This document shows positions 28,401-36,500 of a DNA stretch of 64,000 nt, in pieces. This DNA comes from Bacteroidota bacterium. GTDB taxonomy: Bacteria > Bacteroidota > Bacteroidia > AKYH767-A > 2013-40CM-41-45. Below the pieces are notes generated by a model. That model worked only from the letters and a program-made list of their open reading frames with translations. It did not search any database and was not told where the DNA came from. The stretch covers positions 1 through 64,000 of the forward strand of contig SHNE01000022.1 of the NCBI GenBank assembly GCA_004295015.1, written 5' to 3'. Within the stretch, counting starts at the first letter, position 1, and each line of letters begins with the position of its first letter. Made by a program: the position numbers and the translations under genes.

Positions 28401-31400
28401 CAAGCAGCGCTTGAGGATCCGCAACCGTTTGCATCATCGACGTAATAATAGTATGTACCAGCACTGAGATTTGAATGCAAACCATCATCTCCGGAATAAG
28501 GTGGAGTGCCGCCGCTTGTCACGACTAGGGCAACTCCATCATTTCCTCCGTTTACTGAAACATCATTAACCGTTGAGCAATTAAACTGAAGGGGGTCAGG
28601 CTGGGTGAGCGTTATCGTCACTGTATCTTCGCATCCAACAATATCTACTACAGAGAACGTGTACGTGCCAGCATTCAAGGAATAAATCATGCCGGTTCCG
28701 GTGTAGGGAGCAATTCCACCTGAAGCATTTACTTCTATTACTCCATTGTAATATCCATTGCAACTTGGCTCCTCGATGATAGAAGCACTGGCAGTAACAT
28801 TACATGGAGCCTGGTTTATTGTAACGGAACATGAATTTGATGAGGATCCGCAACCATTCGCATCATTGACGAAATAATAATAGGTGCCGGCATAGAGATT
28901 TGTGTGTGACCCATCATCGCCACTATATGGAGGGGTGCCACCTGTGGTTGTAACCAAAGCTTCGCCATCATTGCCTCCATAAATTGACACATCGCTTACT
29001 GTTGAGCAGATGAACTCTAAAAGGTCCGGTTCTGACACAGTCACCGGCAGCAGGCCACTGCCACAGCCATTTTGATCTGTTCCGCCTACATAATACTGGC
29101 CCGGTGCCAAACCATTAAATCCTCCTGAATTATTTGTGAGGTACAGACTATTCGGACCATACAAATAGTATTCGTATCCTGTCGGGAAATTTATTAAATC
29201 TGTCCTTGGAGTTCCTCCTGAAATGCCACTAAAATTTATTTGTCCGTCATCATACCCATTGCAGCTAACGTTAGTTGAATTTGCAGTGCCTGTAATGACA
29301 AGGCTTGGCTGATTTATAAGGAGTGAATCAGAAACAGAACAACCGAGTGAATCCGTTACAGTATAGCCAACAATCGTATCGCTTCCGGCAAATCCATTGA
29401 GCACAAATTGTCCCGTACCTGAATAAGGCATTGTACCACCGCCAGCACTGACATAGATTGTCGAAACATATCCATAACAATCGGGTTCTGATGCTAAGAG
29501 TTCGATAACAGGATTTTGATTTACACTAACCGTTACAACCTGGCACATTCCCGGAGTTACGCAGGAGCCTTCCCCTCTTACATAGTAAGTTGTTGTTGAG
29601 ATTGGGCTTACATTTGCAGAGGTTCCGGATGCAATTGGTGTTCCTCCACAATTCCCTGTATACCAATACCAATTGGTTGCACTGTTTAAATTGCCACTGC
29701 TGATAGAAAGTGTTACGGTTCCGCCACTACACACAGAGGTGTCCTGAACCGTCGGTACATCAGGTGCCATGCACGCTGACGGAAAATAATTAGCATAACT
29801 ATTTTGCCCGCCAAATGCTCCTGCATCATTTCGACTTCCATTGATGTCAAGATAAGGGACAGCCGGATGGCCTCCATCGATTGCATCGCTGCCTGCTAAT
29901 AAAACTCCTGCTGAATTGATGCTTGAATTGGAAAGGTCAGTGTTAGTTGTATCAGCGCTAAAATTGGCGAAGCCTGCACCTGCACCGTTAGCATTTCCGT
30001 AATTGGAATAATTATATGCAAATTGACTAAATGTAATATCACCGACATTCCACAATGTATACCTGGAATTTAGAAGAAGATTGTTTAAAAGTGAAATAGT
30101 GTGCGTAGACCCGATTTGGAAAAAGTAACCGGGTGAATCTCCATCAGTCTGAATGGTATTGTTAATGGAGGAATTGCCCGGAGAGCTGCCTAGTTTAAGG
30201 TCCCGGAAATACAAAACTGCATTAGAAGTGCCATGAGTTCGCAGAAAATTATTTGATACATCCACATATTGAGTATTGCTCCAAAAGCCAATTGTTCTGC
30301 CACCACCTTGAACATCAAAATGATTTCCTCGTACCAGGACAATGTCGTTGGATGCGGAATTTGAGCTTAAGATGTTAGTGATTTCATAATAGCCTGCCAC
30401 TGAAGATGAAATGTAATTGCCTGTCCATCTTCCTCTATATAACGTCATCATGGTTACGGCAGCGTTGCTGAAGATTGAGTCGTTTTCAACAATAAAATTG
30501 ATATTATTCGGTGATCCATGAACCTGTCCGGTCACTTTGCAATTTGACAATCGTTCTCCAGGAGCAGATGTACCATAATTCGTTACAATACCGTTTATAT
30601 CTGCTTCGTGGATTTGCCATCCTGTTCCCATACTGATATTTCCACTAATTTTATATTTGATTCCTGGTGTTCCACTGATAAACTTAATATCAGACAAGGC
30701 AATACCGTTTATCGTTTCTAAGTAGGCAAATCCACCGGATTTAGGAAATATTTTTATTACTACTCCATTACCGGCATCAGTTAGAGCTGCATTAATGTTT
30801 GGATACTCACCATTCGTTCCATTGGCATTAACCAACAATGTGTCAACTAAGCCATCGCAATTGTTATCCAATCCATCCATAAGTTCAGTCGCTCCCGGAT
30901 AAATCCCTGCAATTGCATCATTGCAATCAGAATTATCAGCTACATAACCTGATGGTTGGTTGCATGAGAGTGAATCCACGGTCAAATTTCCAAATCCATC
31001 AGCGTCTGAATCAAGGTACCAGGTTGAAGGGGTACATGCAGGTTCTCCGATGTGGAAATCACCCAAATCAGAAAAGTTGTTCAATGTAATCGTATTGCTT
31101 CCTCTTGAAAGTATATTAACAGGTGTCCAGTTGGAGGGGCTTAATGTTTTTCTTGCAATGAAATTGTTAAAGTTAGTTGAAGTGTCATTTTCCGCAGCAT
31201 CCCAGTTCAAAGTAAGATATGCATTGCTAAAGCCCGAAGCTGTAGATGTGCATCTCCAATAACGATTGACATTCTTTGCAGGATCAATTCCGGAAGTTAA
31301 TACGTCGGGATGATTACCGGCATTTGTAGAAATGGTAACAGCACCCGGAACTGTAACATCAATTAAAGATAATTGAGTAAAGCGAAGTCCATTTGCATCA

Positions 31401-33109
31401 CCAACCTGATAATAATGAGTAGTAGTTCCAACAGGAAAATAGAATTCCAGATTTCCGTCTACATATCCTGCAGGTCCTGAATTATTTTGTATCGATGAGC
31501 CGGGTGCCATAATAAGTTTATATGGTCCGGTATGGAGAGTACCATAGTTGAAATTCAACAAAGTTGTTATAGTTTGATTACCTCCAAGAGTAAGCCCGGG
31601 ACCAAAATTAAACATCAGAAGAGTGCTGATTGTACCTGTACCGTAAAGTGTTTGAGGTACAGAACCGAAAAAACCCATGTAAGGCAAATCAATAGTTCCA
31701 TTGTTGGTACATGAAGCCGGGACATAAGACATGGGGCCGGAGCCGGAGACCAAAGCTCCGCTGGTGACGTTAAAGGTTGCGGTTCCATAATATCCAATTT
31801 GCCCGTTTTGGCGAAGGTCTACACCGGGACCATTTGCAATCGTTAAAGTACCGGCATTAACCTGGATCACTCCTCCGGGATTAATTGTTGTTTCATCTAT
31901 GGTTAGATTACCATTGATTGAAACTGTATACGGGTTGAGGATGGTGATAGAGTTATCGGAAAAATTAGGAGAATGGGTTGCTGCGACCCATGAGGAGCCG
32001 TTGTAAATCTGCCATGTAGACGCTGCTTCCCAGTTGCCGGAGTTTGCACTTCTGAAACTTCCTGCTATTTCGTCAACTACTCCATTACAGTTATCATCAA
32101 TTCCGTTAACAATTTCGATAGCTAATGGATGCACGTTGACATTTCCATCATTACAATCAGATGAGTCAGAAACATAACCTGATAGTGGTGCACAAGATAA
32201 AGTTGGGGCGAACAGATTCCCGTACCCGTCATTGTCTGTATCTGCATAGTATCGTATTGCTGGCGTGGATGCAGGTCCGTTGTTTACCCAATTGGATATA
32301 GTGCCCGTTAGTGCAAAGTTTGTGAGGCTCATCTGATTTCCATTTCCGCTTGCATCAGTTAATGTGCTAAGACCGGAGTTGTTTCCATAGGGCGTACCTT
32401 GGTTGAAGTGGTAATTGGCTATGAGGTTATTTTCGATGGTTGTTATTTCGCAACTAAATGTGTTTTGGATTTCACTCTGTGTAAGAGCTCTGCTCCAAAT
32501 TCTTAATTCATCTACAGAGCCGCCAAAGGGTTCAAAAAATCCATCCCATTGTGAGCCAATAAAAAGTTGCGCTACCAACGGGTTTGCAGGTGCGGAATTG
32601 GTTGGATTGGGAATGGCAAATCCGGCTGTAGCACGGAGAATCCCGTCCAGATAGAGGAAGGTATTTGTATTTGTTCGAACTACTGCATAATGATGCCAAT
32701 TCAGATCTGTCGGCCAGGCAACACCGGTATTATACCAATAATCTCCTACTCTGAGTGTGTCCGTATACAATTGTCCAATGTAAAAAAATCGGCCTTGGGA
32801 TATGAGGGTTTTGAGTTGTCCGGATTGAAAGTTGTCTTGCTTTGCCCAAATCGAGACAGTGTATTCACCTGTCGTAGGAATTAACTCTACCGGACCATTG
32901 ATAACGTCATCTATCCCATCAAAGTGAAGAGCTTGAGAATTTCCTGTCTGCGGGTTAATTAAATTAAACAGAATAAAAAGAAAAAATAATTGAACCACTC
33001 GCAATGCGTGCTTCAATTTTAAAGGAGATTGATTTGTTTTTTTCTGTTTGGCGTTTTTGCTGGTGGAGTTAATTTGATTCGTGTTTCTGAACGTAGAAGT
33101 TAAATTCAT
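22481..33109 (-). CDS. Giant T9SS-exported multidomain protein with S8/S53-like protease domain
   Basis: This 3542-aa protein has a long N-terminus with a hydrophobic export segment ('VVQLFFLFILFNLI'). Domains in order: LamG-like (about 58-225), a MopE-type metal-binding motif (285-350), a second such motif (697-757, 'DNSDCND' and 'GLDNNCDGLVD'), a parallel-beta-helix-like region (760-1115), an Ig-like domain, and about eight SprB-type repeats (1200-1857, 'SCNGYYNG...GGIAPYTGTG'). A propeptide-like region (1860-1975) precedes the protease domain (1993-2424) with Asp2012, Glu2058 in place of His, Asn in 'AAGNYG' and Ser2361 in 'GTSAAAPHA'. An IPT-like domain, MBG domains carrying the RAIVN hexad array (2681-2796), SprB and Ig/PKD-like domains follow. 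A T9SS type A sorting domain (3457-3542) ends the protein. It is probably a cell-surface or secreted adhesin/protease. Confidence 0.9.
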   Translation of the reverse strand: MNLTSTFRNTNQINSTSKNAKQKKTNQSPLKLKHALRVVQLFFLFILFNLINPQTGNSQALHFDGIDDVINGPVELIPTTGEYTVSIWAKQDNFQSGQLKTLISQGRFFYIGQLYTDTLRVGDYWYNTGVAWPTDLNWHHYAVVRTNTNTFLYLDGILRATAGFAIPNPTNSAPANPLVAQLFIGSQWDGFFEPFGGSVDELRIWSRALTQSEIQNTFSCEITTIENNLIANYHFNQGTPYGNNSGLSTLTDASGNGNQMSLTNFALTGTISNWVNNGPASTPAIRYYADTDNDGYGNLFAPTLSCAPLSGYVSDSSDCNDGNVNVHPLAIEIVNGIDDNCNGVVDEIAGSFRSANSGNWEAASTWQIYNGSSWVAATHSPNFSDNSITILNPYTVSINGNLTIDETTINPGGVIQVNAGTLTIANGPGVDLRQNGQIGYYGTATFNVTSGALVSGSGPMSYVPASCTNNGTIDLPYMGFFGSVPQTLYGTGTISTLLMFNFGPGLTLGGNQTITTLLNFNYGTLHTGPYKLIMAPGSSIQNNSGPAGYVDGNLEFYFPVGTTTHYYQVGDANGLRFTQLSLIDVTVPGAVTISTNAGNHPDVLTSGIDPAKNVNRYWRCTSTASGFSNAYLTLNWDAAENDTSTNFNNFIARKTLSPSNWTPVNILSRGSNTITLNNFSDLGDFHIGEPACTPSTWYLDSDADGFGNLTVDSLSCNQPSGYVADNSDCNDAIAGIYPGATELMDGLDNNCDGLVDTLLVNANGTNGEYPNINAALTDAGNGVVIKIFPKSGGFAYLETINGIALSDIKFISGTPGIKYKISGNISMGTGWQIHEADINGIVTNYGTSAPGERLSNCKVTGQVHGSPNNINFIVENDSIFSNAAVTMMTLYRGRWTGNYISSSVAGYYEITNILSSNSASNDIVLVRGNHFDVQGGGRTIGFWSNTQYVDVSNNFLRTHGTSNAVLYFRDLKLGSSPGNSSINNTIQTDGDSPGYFFQIGSTHTISLLNNLLLNSRYTLWNVGDITFSQFAYNYSNYGNANGAGAGFANFSADTTNTDLSNSSINSAGVLLAGSDAIDGGHPAVPYLDINGSRNDAGAFGGQNSYANYFPSACMAPDVPTVQDTSVCSGGTVTLSISSGNLNSATNWYWYTGNCGGTPIASGTSANVSPISTTTYYVRGEGSCVTPGMCQVVTVSVNQNPVIELLASEPDCYGYVSTIYVSAGGGTMPYSGTGQFVLNGFAGSDTIVGYTVTDSLGCSVSDSLLINQPSLVITGTANSTNVSCNGYDDGQINFSGISGGTPRTDLINFPTGYEYYLYGPNSLYLTNNSGGFNGLAPGQYYVGGTDQNGCGSGLLPVTVSEPDLLEFICSTVSDVSIYGGNDGEALVTTTGGTPPYSGDDGSHTNLYAGTYYYFVNDANGCGSSSNSCSVTINQAPCNVTASASIIEEPSCNGYYNGVIEVNASGGIAPYTGTGMIYSLNAGTYTFSVVDIVGCEDTVTITLTQPDPLQFNCSTVNDVSVNGGNDGVALVVTSGGTPPYSGDDGLHSNLSAGTYYYYVDDANGCGSSSAACSVTINEPSCNLIASVTVINHVSCRNGNNGSISINASGGTAPYTGTGIFSGLSAGTTVYTVEDALGCITTTAATITEPDYLDAFGSQVSGVSCNGASDGVSLVTASGGTPPYTIFGNPLSGLSAGTYYYNVEDANGCQTTCGATITEPQTLSASCTVISNVLCFGENTGSYSVSASGGTAPYTGTGTFTGISAGTYIITVTDANGCSATCSLTITQASQLTLTANPTAQDVCIGSTGSVALTPAGGTPPYTLGGAATTGLLTGSYFYSVTDISGCMAVTTANVTVITCIVPAVTPPDSGHVANIIGSELTSLFQNVDTIAQDTLNENLLLFRSDSVLMEFIAIEGMRDSLYTLLITPDYGLTDTVDNGLSSLIITGKYPIRNLGKLDSIPTLLNFGRPYYPPVIGSGATGLAYSDGDVAIRGDRARSSFGLSGAGVKVGVLSDSYNTIIGNPALTDVGNGDLPGIGNLFGHTIPVTVRKEYPFGLRTDEGRAMLQIVHDVAPDAELAFRTGFISAGDLANGIKQLSEEDLCDVIVDDITFITEPFYQDGVVAQAVNYVTDLGTAYFTAAGNYGKKSYEGTFQPAPTPPGVFGVPHNFGGGDIYQNLSLARGAYTIVLQWEDSLYSLGQLPGAATDLDIYLVDNGGVVLFGFNRDNINGDPVEVLSFSVRGNTDANIMITKVAGSSNVKFKYIIFRGEGVINEYNTESSTIVGQANASGAMTVGAALYLNTPAFNDTLAQPTIATFSSIGGALINGVNRMKPDFVGPNGGNTTVMLGGPDIDGDLLPNFFGTSAAAPHAAAVAALLIEGKRKFSNLELTPEEIRTILKTTTLEMGPTVGYDDSTGFGFIQADAALQSFAIGKPIISSLNIVDTTIIAGTQSMDVNVHGHFYTPTSVVLLRGDPLPTTMISSTQLLASFPPFMGNPPVQVYTPPAAINMNDGGHSDSAFFFPSTKHMVIVTANDTSKRFGETLPAFSVSVTIDSIPLANTGLTMSDIGLDTIFFLTPAHSLSNVGSYFIQPSMRVLNPADSIDVGILEQYNFSFVNAILSIEKLPLEITPNDTTLTEGQKINGFSFSYNYDDSKIEPAIRAIFLTDLVNEHQDNLAENATALVDARAIVNGRAIVNADIETLSFMVSARAIVNGRPIVNARAIVNNIVEYDTTNIIDVAVESIFNYQLNPDSAPLANARPIVNARAIVNARAIVNGRAIVNGRPIVNARAIVNGRAIVNSVDVDDPSHDDVLVIIDEEDVNAPPGDSLETFYSINMITGTTAGVHKIVPGALLSTNNFDITYGLGTLTMLPPVINVTVEEASPIQCFNGTGCVNVTVTGGTAPYIGTGNVCGVVAGVQTFTVIDDNGNIATGTFELLEPTKVEGTASSTSEICGLANATATVNPTGGSAPYTYLWSNGQTLQTATGLSAGPYSATITDAAGCTGVVNVTVNGSGVPPDPAGAILGPPGACRSTSVTYSIAPVSGATSYVWTVPAGATGSSTTTSITLSFSSTFNGGFLSVQPENLCGSGQISSTNIIVLSLRPSNPGFIAGPSIACGPALHTYSISPLQNATSYTWTVTGSGATLLSGQGTNSIVVSVNETFGQGRVMVYASNCLGSTSTRSMTITGLPVNGNAVNGPTYVCAGTNGVVYSMAPVIGTDTYNWQVVSGNVSVASQNGTSASFNFGPSFTSGVLSISTSNACGTFTREFTIRSIPGQPGGITGPYTGLCLTNGVTYSIASVTGATGYNWTVPSGVNIISNTGTSITVNYTAAFTGNGTICVSATNACGASISRCLPVSALLVAPASLDGPATSCKSQSSVLYTASTVPGTITYHWYATNGVIPTPQGTGTTALVNFSPGTSNSTTLTVRAENLCGLSLPKNKSVSVNTNCRLEAPEMDEVMSFQLYPNPATRDAVLKFITGTSDQVLIEVYQINGSRSEVLFDRFVEANSEHSLNIESSLWSPGVYFLAVTMDGKKSVQKFFVIRK
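24722..25069 (-). repeat. RAIVN hexapeptide array (18-bp coding repeats), giant protein 1
   Basis: Three in-frame blocks of six-residue units (A/G)-R-(A/P)-I-V-N are encoded: block A at 25031-25069 (2 units), block B at 24944-25000 (3 units) and block C at 24722-24850 (7 units). The typical DNA unit is TTTACAATAGCTCTTGCA on the plus strand, but units differ at synonymous positions, so the peptide rather than the DNA is conserved. The array sits within an MBG-type domain after the protease. Confidence 0.9.
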
Positions 33110-33418
33110 AGCCGTTTGTGTGTTTATGTGTAAATCTTAAGAAGAGTAAATGCATCACCAGGTGTAATTAAAAAAAATTCCAGAAATGATTCCTTTAGAA
33201 AATCCCCGGAATCAAAACTTCTGATTATATTAAAATTAGAGTCAGTTCGGTTTAAATTTAGTGATAATTTAATTAAGAGAATAGACTTGTTGAAAAGTGT
33301 GAATAATTTAATAATTTTTTTTTGGCTAATGTGTCGTATTTATTGGTGAATAAGGTCAAAATACTTGTTTAAGATGGTAAAGTTCAGTGCCATATAAATA
33401 TGGTTTCAGTCTTTGTAT

Positions 33419-33436
33419 AGCAGGCTATAGCCTGCT
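33419..33436. repeat. Perfect 18-bp palindrome
   Basis: AGCAGGCTATAGCCTGCT is self-complementary with no mismatch. I noticed no second copy in this window. It could be an operator, a dispersed palindromic repeat of the REP kind, or a chance element. Confidence 0.5.
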
Positions 33437-33535
33437 TTGCCTGTGTTAAAATAGTATAAAGTTGGACTATGCCAATAATCATACCACGATGTTTTGGTTT
33501 TCTGATCTTAACGAGAACGAAAATTTTGAAAAAAT

Positions 33536-33568
33536 AAAAGCGAATGAATTTGCATTCATCCGCTTTTA
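33536..33568 (-). terminator. Intrinsic terminator of the second giant gene
   Basis: AAAAGCGAATGAA pairs with TTCATCCGCTTTT across a short loop with one mismatch and A/T-rich flanks, 22-54 bp beyond the stop at 33590. Confidence 0.7.
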
Positions 33569-33589
33569 TACAAATTTAAACCTGAACTC

Positions 33590-36500
33590 TTAGTTGCCTT
33601 TTATCACCTTGAATATCTGTATATCCTGATCTGTATTAAGCAGAATAAAATATATTCCTTCGCGGCATGTTGACATATCGATTTCAAAAACGGAACCTTC
33701 GTTTTTCTGTGTCACAGAAACTGCATAAGTCTTACCTAATAGGTCTATGAGTGAAATATTTTCCTTGTTGAGCAAGATTTGACCTGCATCAATTGTGATT
33801 TTGTCTTTTACCGGATTCGGAAATACTTCTATCTCAGAAAGAACCTTTTCTTGATCATCTGATTGTATGAGTCTGAGATGTGCAGCACATCTTGACGAGT
33901 TCACACTTGCTTCACTAGCAGCAGCAGTTTTTTGATTTCCCTGATAGGTCTTTACGGACCAGGTTAGTTTTAGACCATCAAAGTAAATTTCAAAGTTTCC
34001 GCCACCAGGGAGAAAGACAATTGGTTGAACGCCGCTAAAGAAACCTAATGAGCTAATTGAATTGTCAACGCCAATCGGAACATAAATAGGCGTGCTGTTC
34101 GCGTTTTCATAGGAGAAGCGAGCGAGGTAGGAGAAACCTGAAGGATGGTTCACCAAAGTGTCTACGCAATTCAAGATTGGTTTTACTTTTTTAGCGCCAT
34201 TGCCTTTCGGATTGATGTATAAATAACCCGGAACATAAACTATCTGGTAATTGCCGGGCTGACTAAGTACAAGGTTTTTAGGAGTAATCGTATACACGCC
34301 GGGAGCTCCTACACAATTTGGACTTACCGTATAACTAGGTTGACACACAATCGTATTCTGCCCTCCGGGAACAAATCCGGTAATGGTAGAAGTTTTGCTT
34401 GGTATTGATGATCCCTGAAAAATATATTTAGTATCAGCAGTGACTGTGAGCGTTGCTTTTGTAATTGTGAGCGTACCATTAACATTTGTAATGGTATAGT
34501 TGAGAGCTGTACCACCGTTTACCGTTATCGGATAATTCCCTACGACCGATAAAGAGTTGGCGCTTGTGCTTGCTGTTGGCTCTGTGATATTGCTCTCTGA
34601 ATCTCCATTTACAAAACCTGAATAAGATACTGTCAGCAATGGAATTGCAGCTCCATACACCTTTGTTTTGTTAGAAGCGGTAGCAATAAGCGTCGCCTTC
34701 GTCACTGTTAATATTCCATCGTGTAATTCAAAATCGTAATTATCTGAAGAACCGCCACTCAATATGATAGGATAAGTATTCACCGCTGAGGTCTGGTCTG
34801 CAATCGAGCTGCCGGTAGGCTCTGTGATATCCGAAGGGTCGTCTCCATTTTGAAAGCCGGAATAGCTTACATCAAAGACAGGATTTGCAGATCCGTATAC
34901 TTTCGTTTTGTTATTAGCAGTTGCTGAAAGTGTCGCCTTGCCAACCTGAATTATTCCATCTTCATACTGCACTGTATAGTTCGATGGGATTTTCAATCCA
35001 AGATTAGATGGTCTCACGTCGAATGTTCCGGCAGGAATATTATTTGCGGGAATTGTCTGATCCAAATTATCCAGCACTGTATAATCCGGATCGGATGCAA
35101 CAACACTATCCAATACATCATCATACTTCAATCCGGAAAGGGTAGAAGTGAAGGAAGGAGTTTGTCCATAAACAGATTGCACACTGTCTGCTTTGAGTGT
35201 GAGAACAGCAGGTAGAATTGTCAGTTGCCCTAATCCATAGGTGATGTCAAAATTGTTTGACAGCAAGGAGCCGGGCACGATAGTATGCACACCGGCAGTA
35301 ATTCCTGTGATCATATTAATTGGTTTGATCACATCAAGTTCATCTCCCGGAGGGGCATCAACATCCTCTTCATCAATAATTACGACGGCATCTTCATTGG
35401 AGTTGTCTGTGACCGTGGAGTTCACTAAAGGAGATCCATTAACAATCGGACGGCCGTTAACAATTGCTCTGCCATTCACAATAGCTCTTGCATTTACAAT
35501 AGCTCTTGCATTTACGATTGGCCTTGCATTCACCAGTGGAGAGGCGGCAGAATCTAACTGATAGTTGAAAATGGATTCGACGGCAACGTCCACAAGATGT
35601 GTGGTGTCCATGATGATTCCGTTCACAATCGGTCTGCCATTTACAATGGCTCTGGCATTTACAATTGCGCGGGCACTGACCAGGAAGCTCAGGTGTTCAA
35701 GATCGGCATTTACGATAGCACGTCCGTTTACTATTGCTCTTGCATCAACCAGTGCAATGGCATCGGCCATATCCGCAGTATGCTCTGTCTCCAATGAATT
35801 TAGAAATGCAGTACGGTTGGCCGGACTGATTTCTGTCTCATCATATGTATAAACAAACCCGAGCTCATCGATCTTGTCGCCATAAGTCATCACCGTATCT
35901 TTAGGAGTGATAAGCAGCGGCATTTTATCAATGCTCAATAATCCGTCGGTGAAAGTATACGTATAACTTTCCAGCAGAGCGATATCATCCGCATTGGTAG
36001 GATCCAATTCACTGATAGATGGTCTGATAAAATATAGTCCTACGTTGCTAAGATCTGTGGCCGGTGTAGAGAAGTTCAGACTGTCGAGCCCCAGTTGTTC
36101 GAGGGTGTAGCCGGCAGTCATGTAAGGCACTCCATCCACTTCAATGCTTGCAGTAAATTGAGGTAAAGCTTCTCCGAATTTTTTAGACTTGTTTTCAGCA
36201 ACAACCACAATATTCTTTTTCACCGGGGTAAAGAAAAATATTGAATCAGAATAACCACCATCATTCATTGATGGAGTGATAGGTGGTGTATAAACCTGAA
36301 TCGGAGGATTACCGGTGAATGTAGGAATGACAGCAGACAACTGTGAAGAACTAAGTACGGTGGTGGTTAACTCAACACCTCTGAATAGAATTACACTCTG
36401 AGTAGTCAGAAAGTTACCCTGGACAACTACCGTTAATGGCTGTGTTCCCGGTTGTATGGTTGTGTCTGTAGCATCTAAGTCCAAAATTTCAGGAGTAGGC

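Larger units (their letters stand above)
33110..33589. other. 480-bp intergenic region between the two giant genes
   Basis: This AT-rich stretch has no credible gene on either strand. It holds a perfect 18-bp palindrome at 33419-33436 and, near its right end, the terminator of the second giant gene. The promoter of the first giant gene should lie in its left part, but no exact TAnnTTTG element was found on the minus strand there. Confidence 0.6.

Noticed and set aside
35241-35561. Plus-strand frame of 106 codons with repeated 'AFTIALAFTIG'-like residues, and a similar one at 24675-24881
   Set aside because: They are the antisense reading of the RAIVN hexad arrays. The 18-bp repeat keeps all frames open, and the minus-strand frame belongs to long clear domain-bearing proteins.
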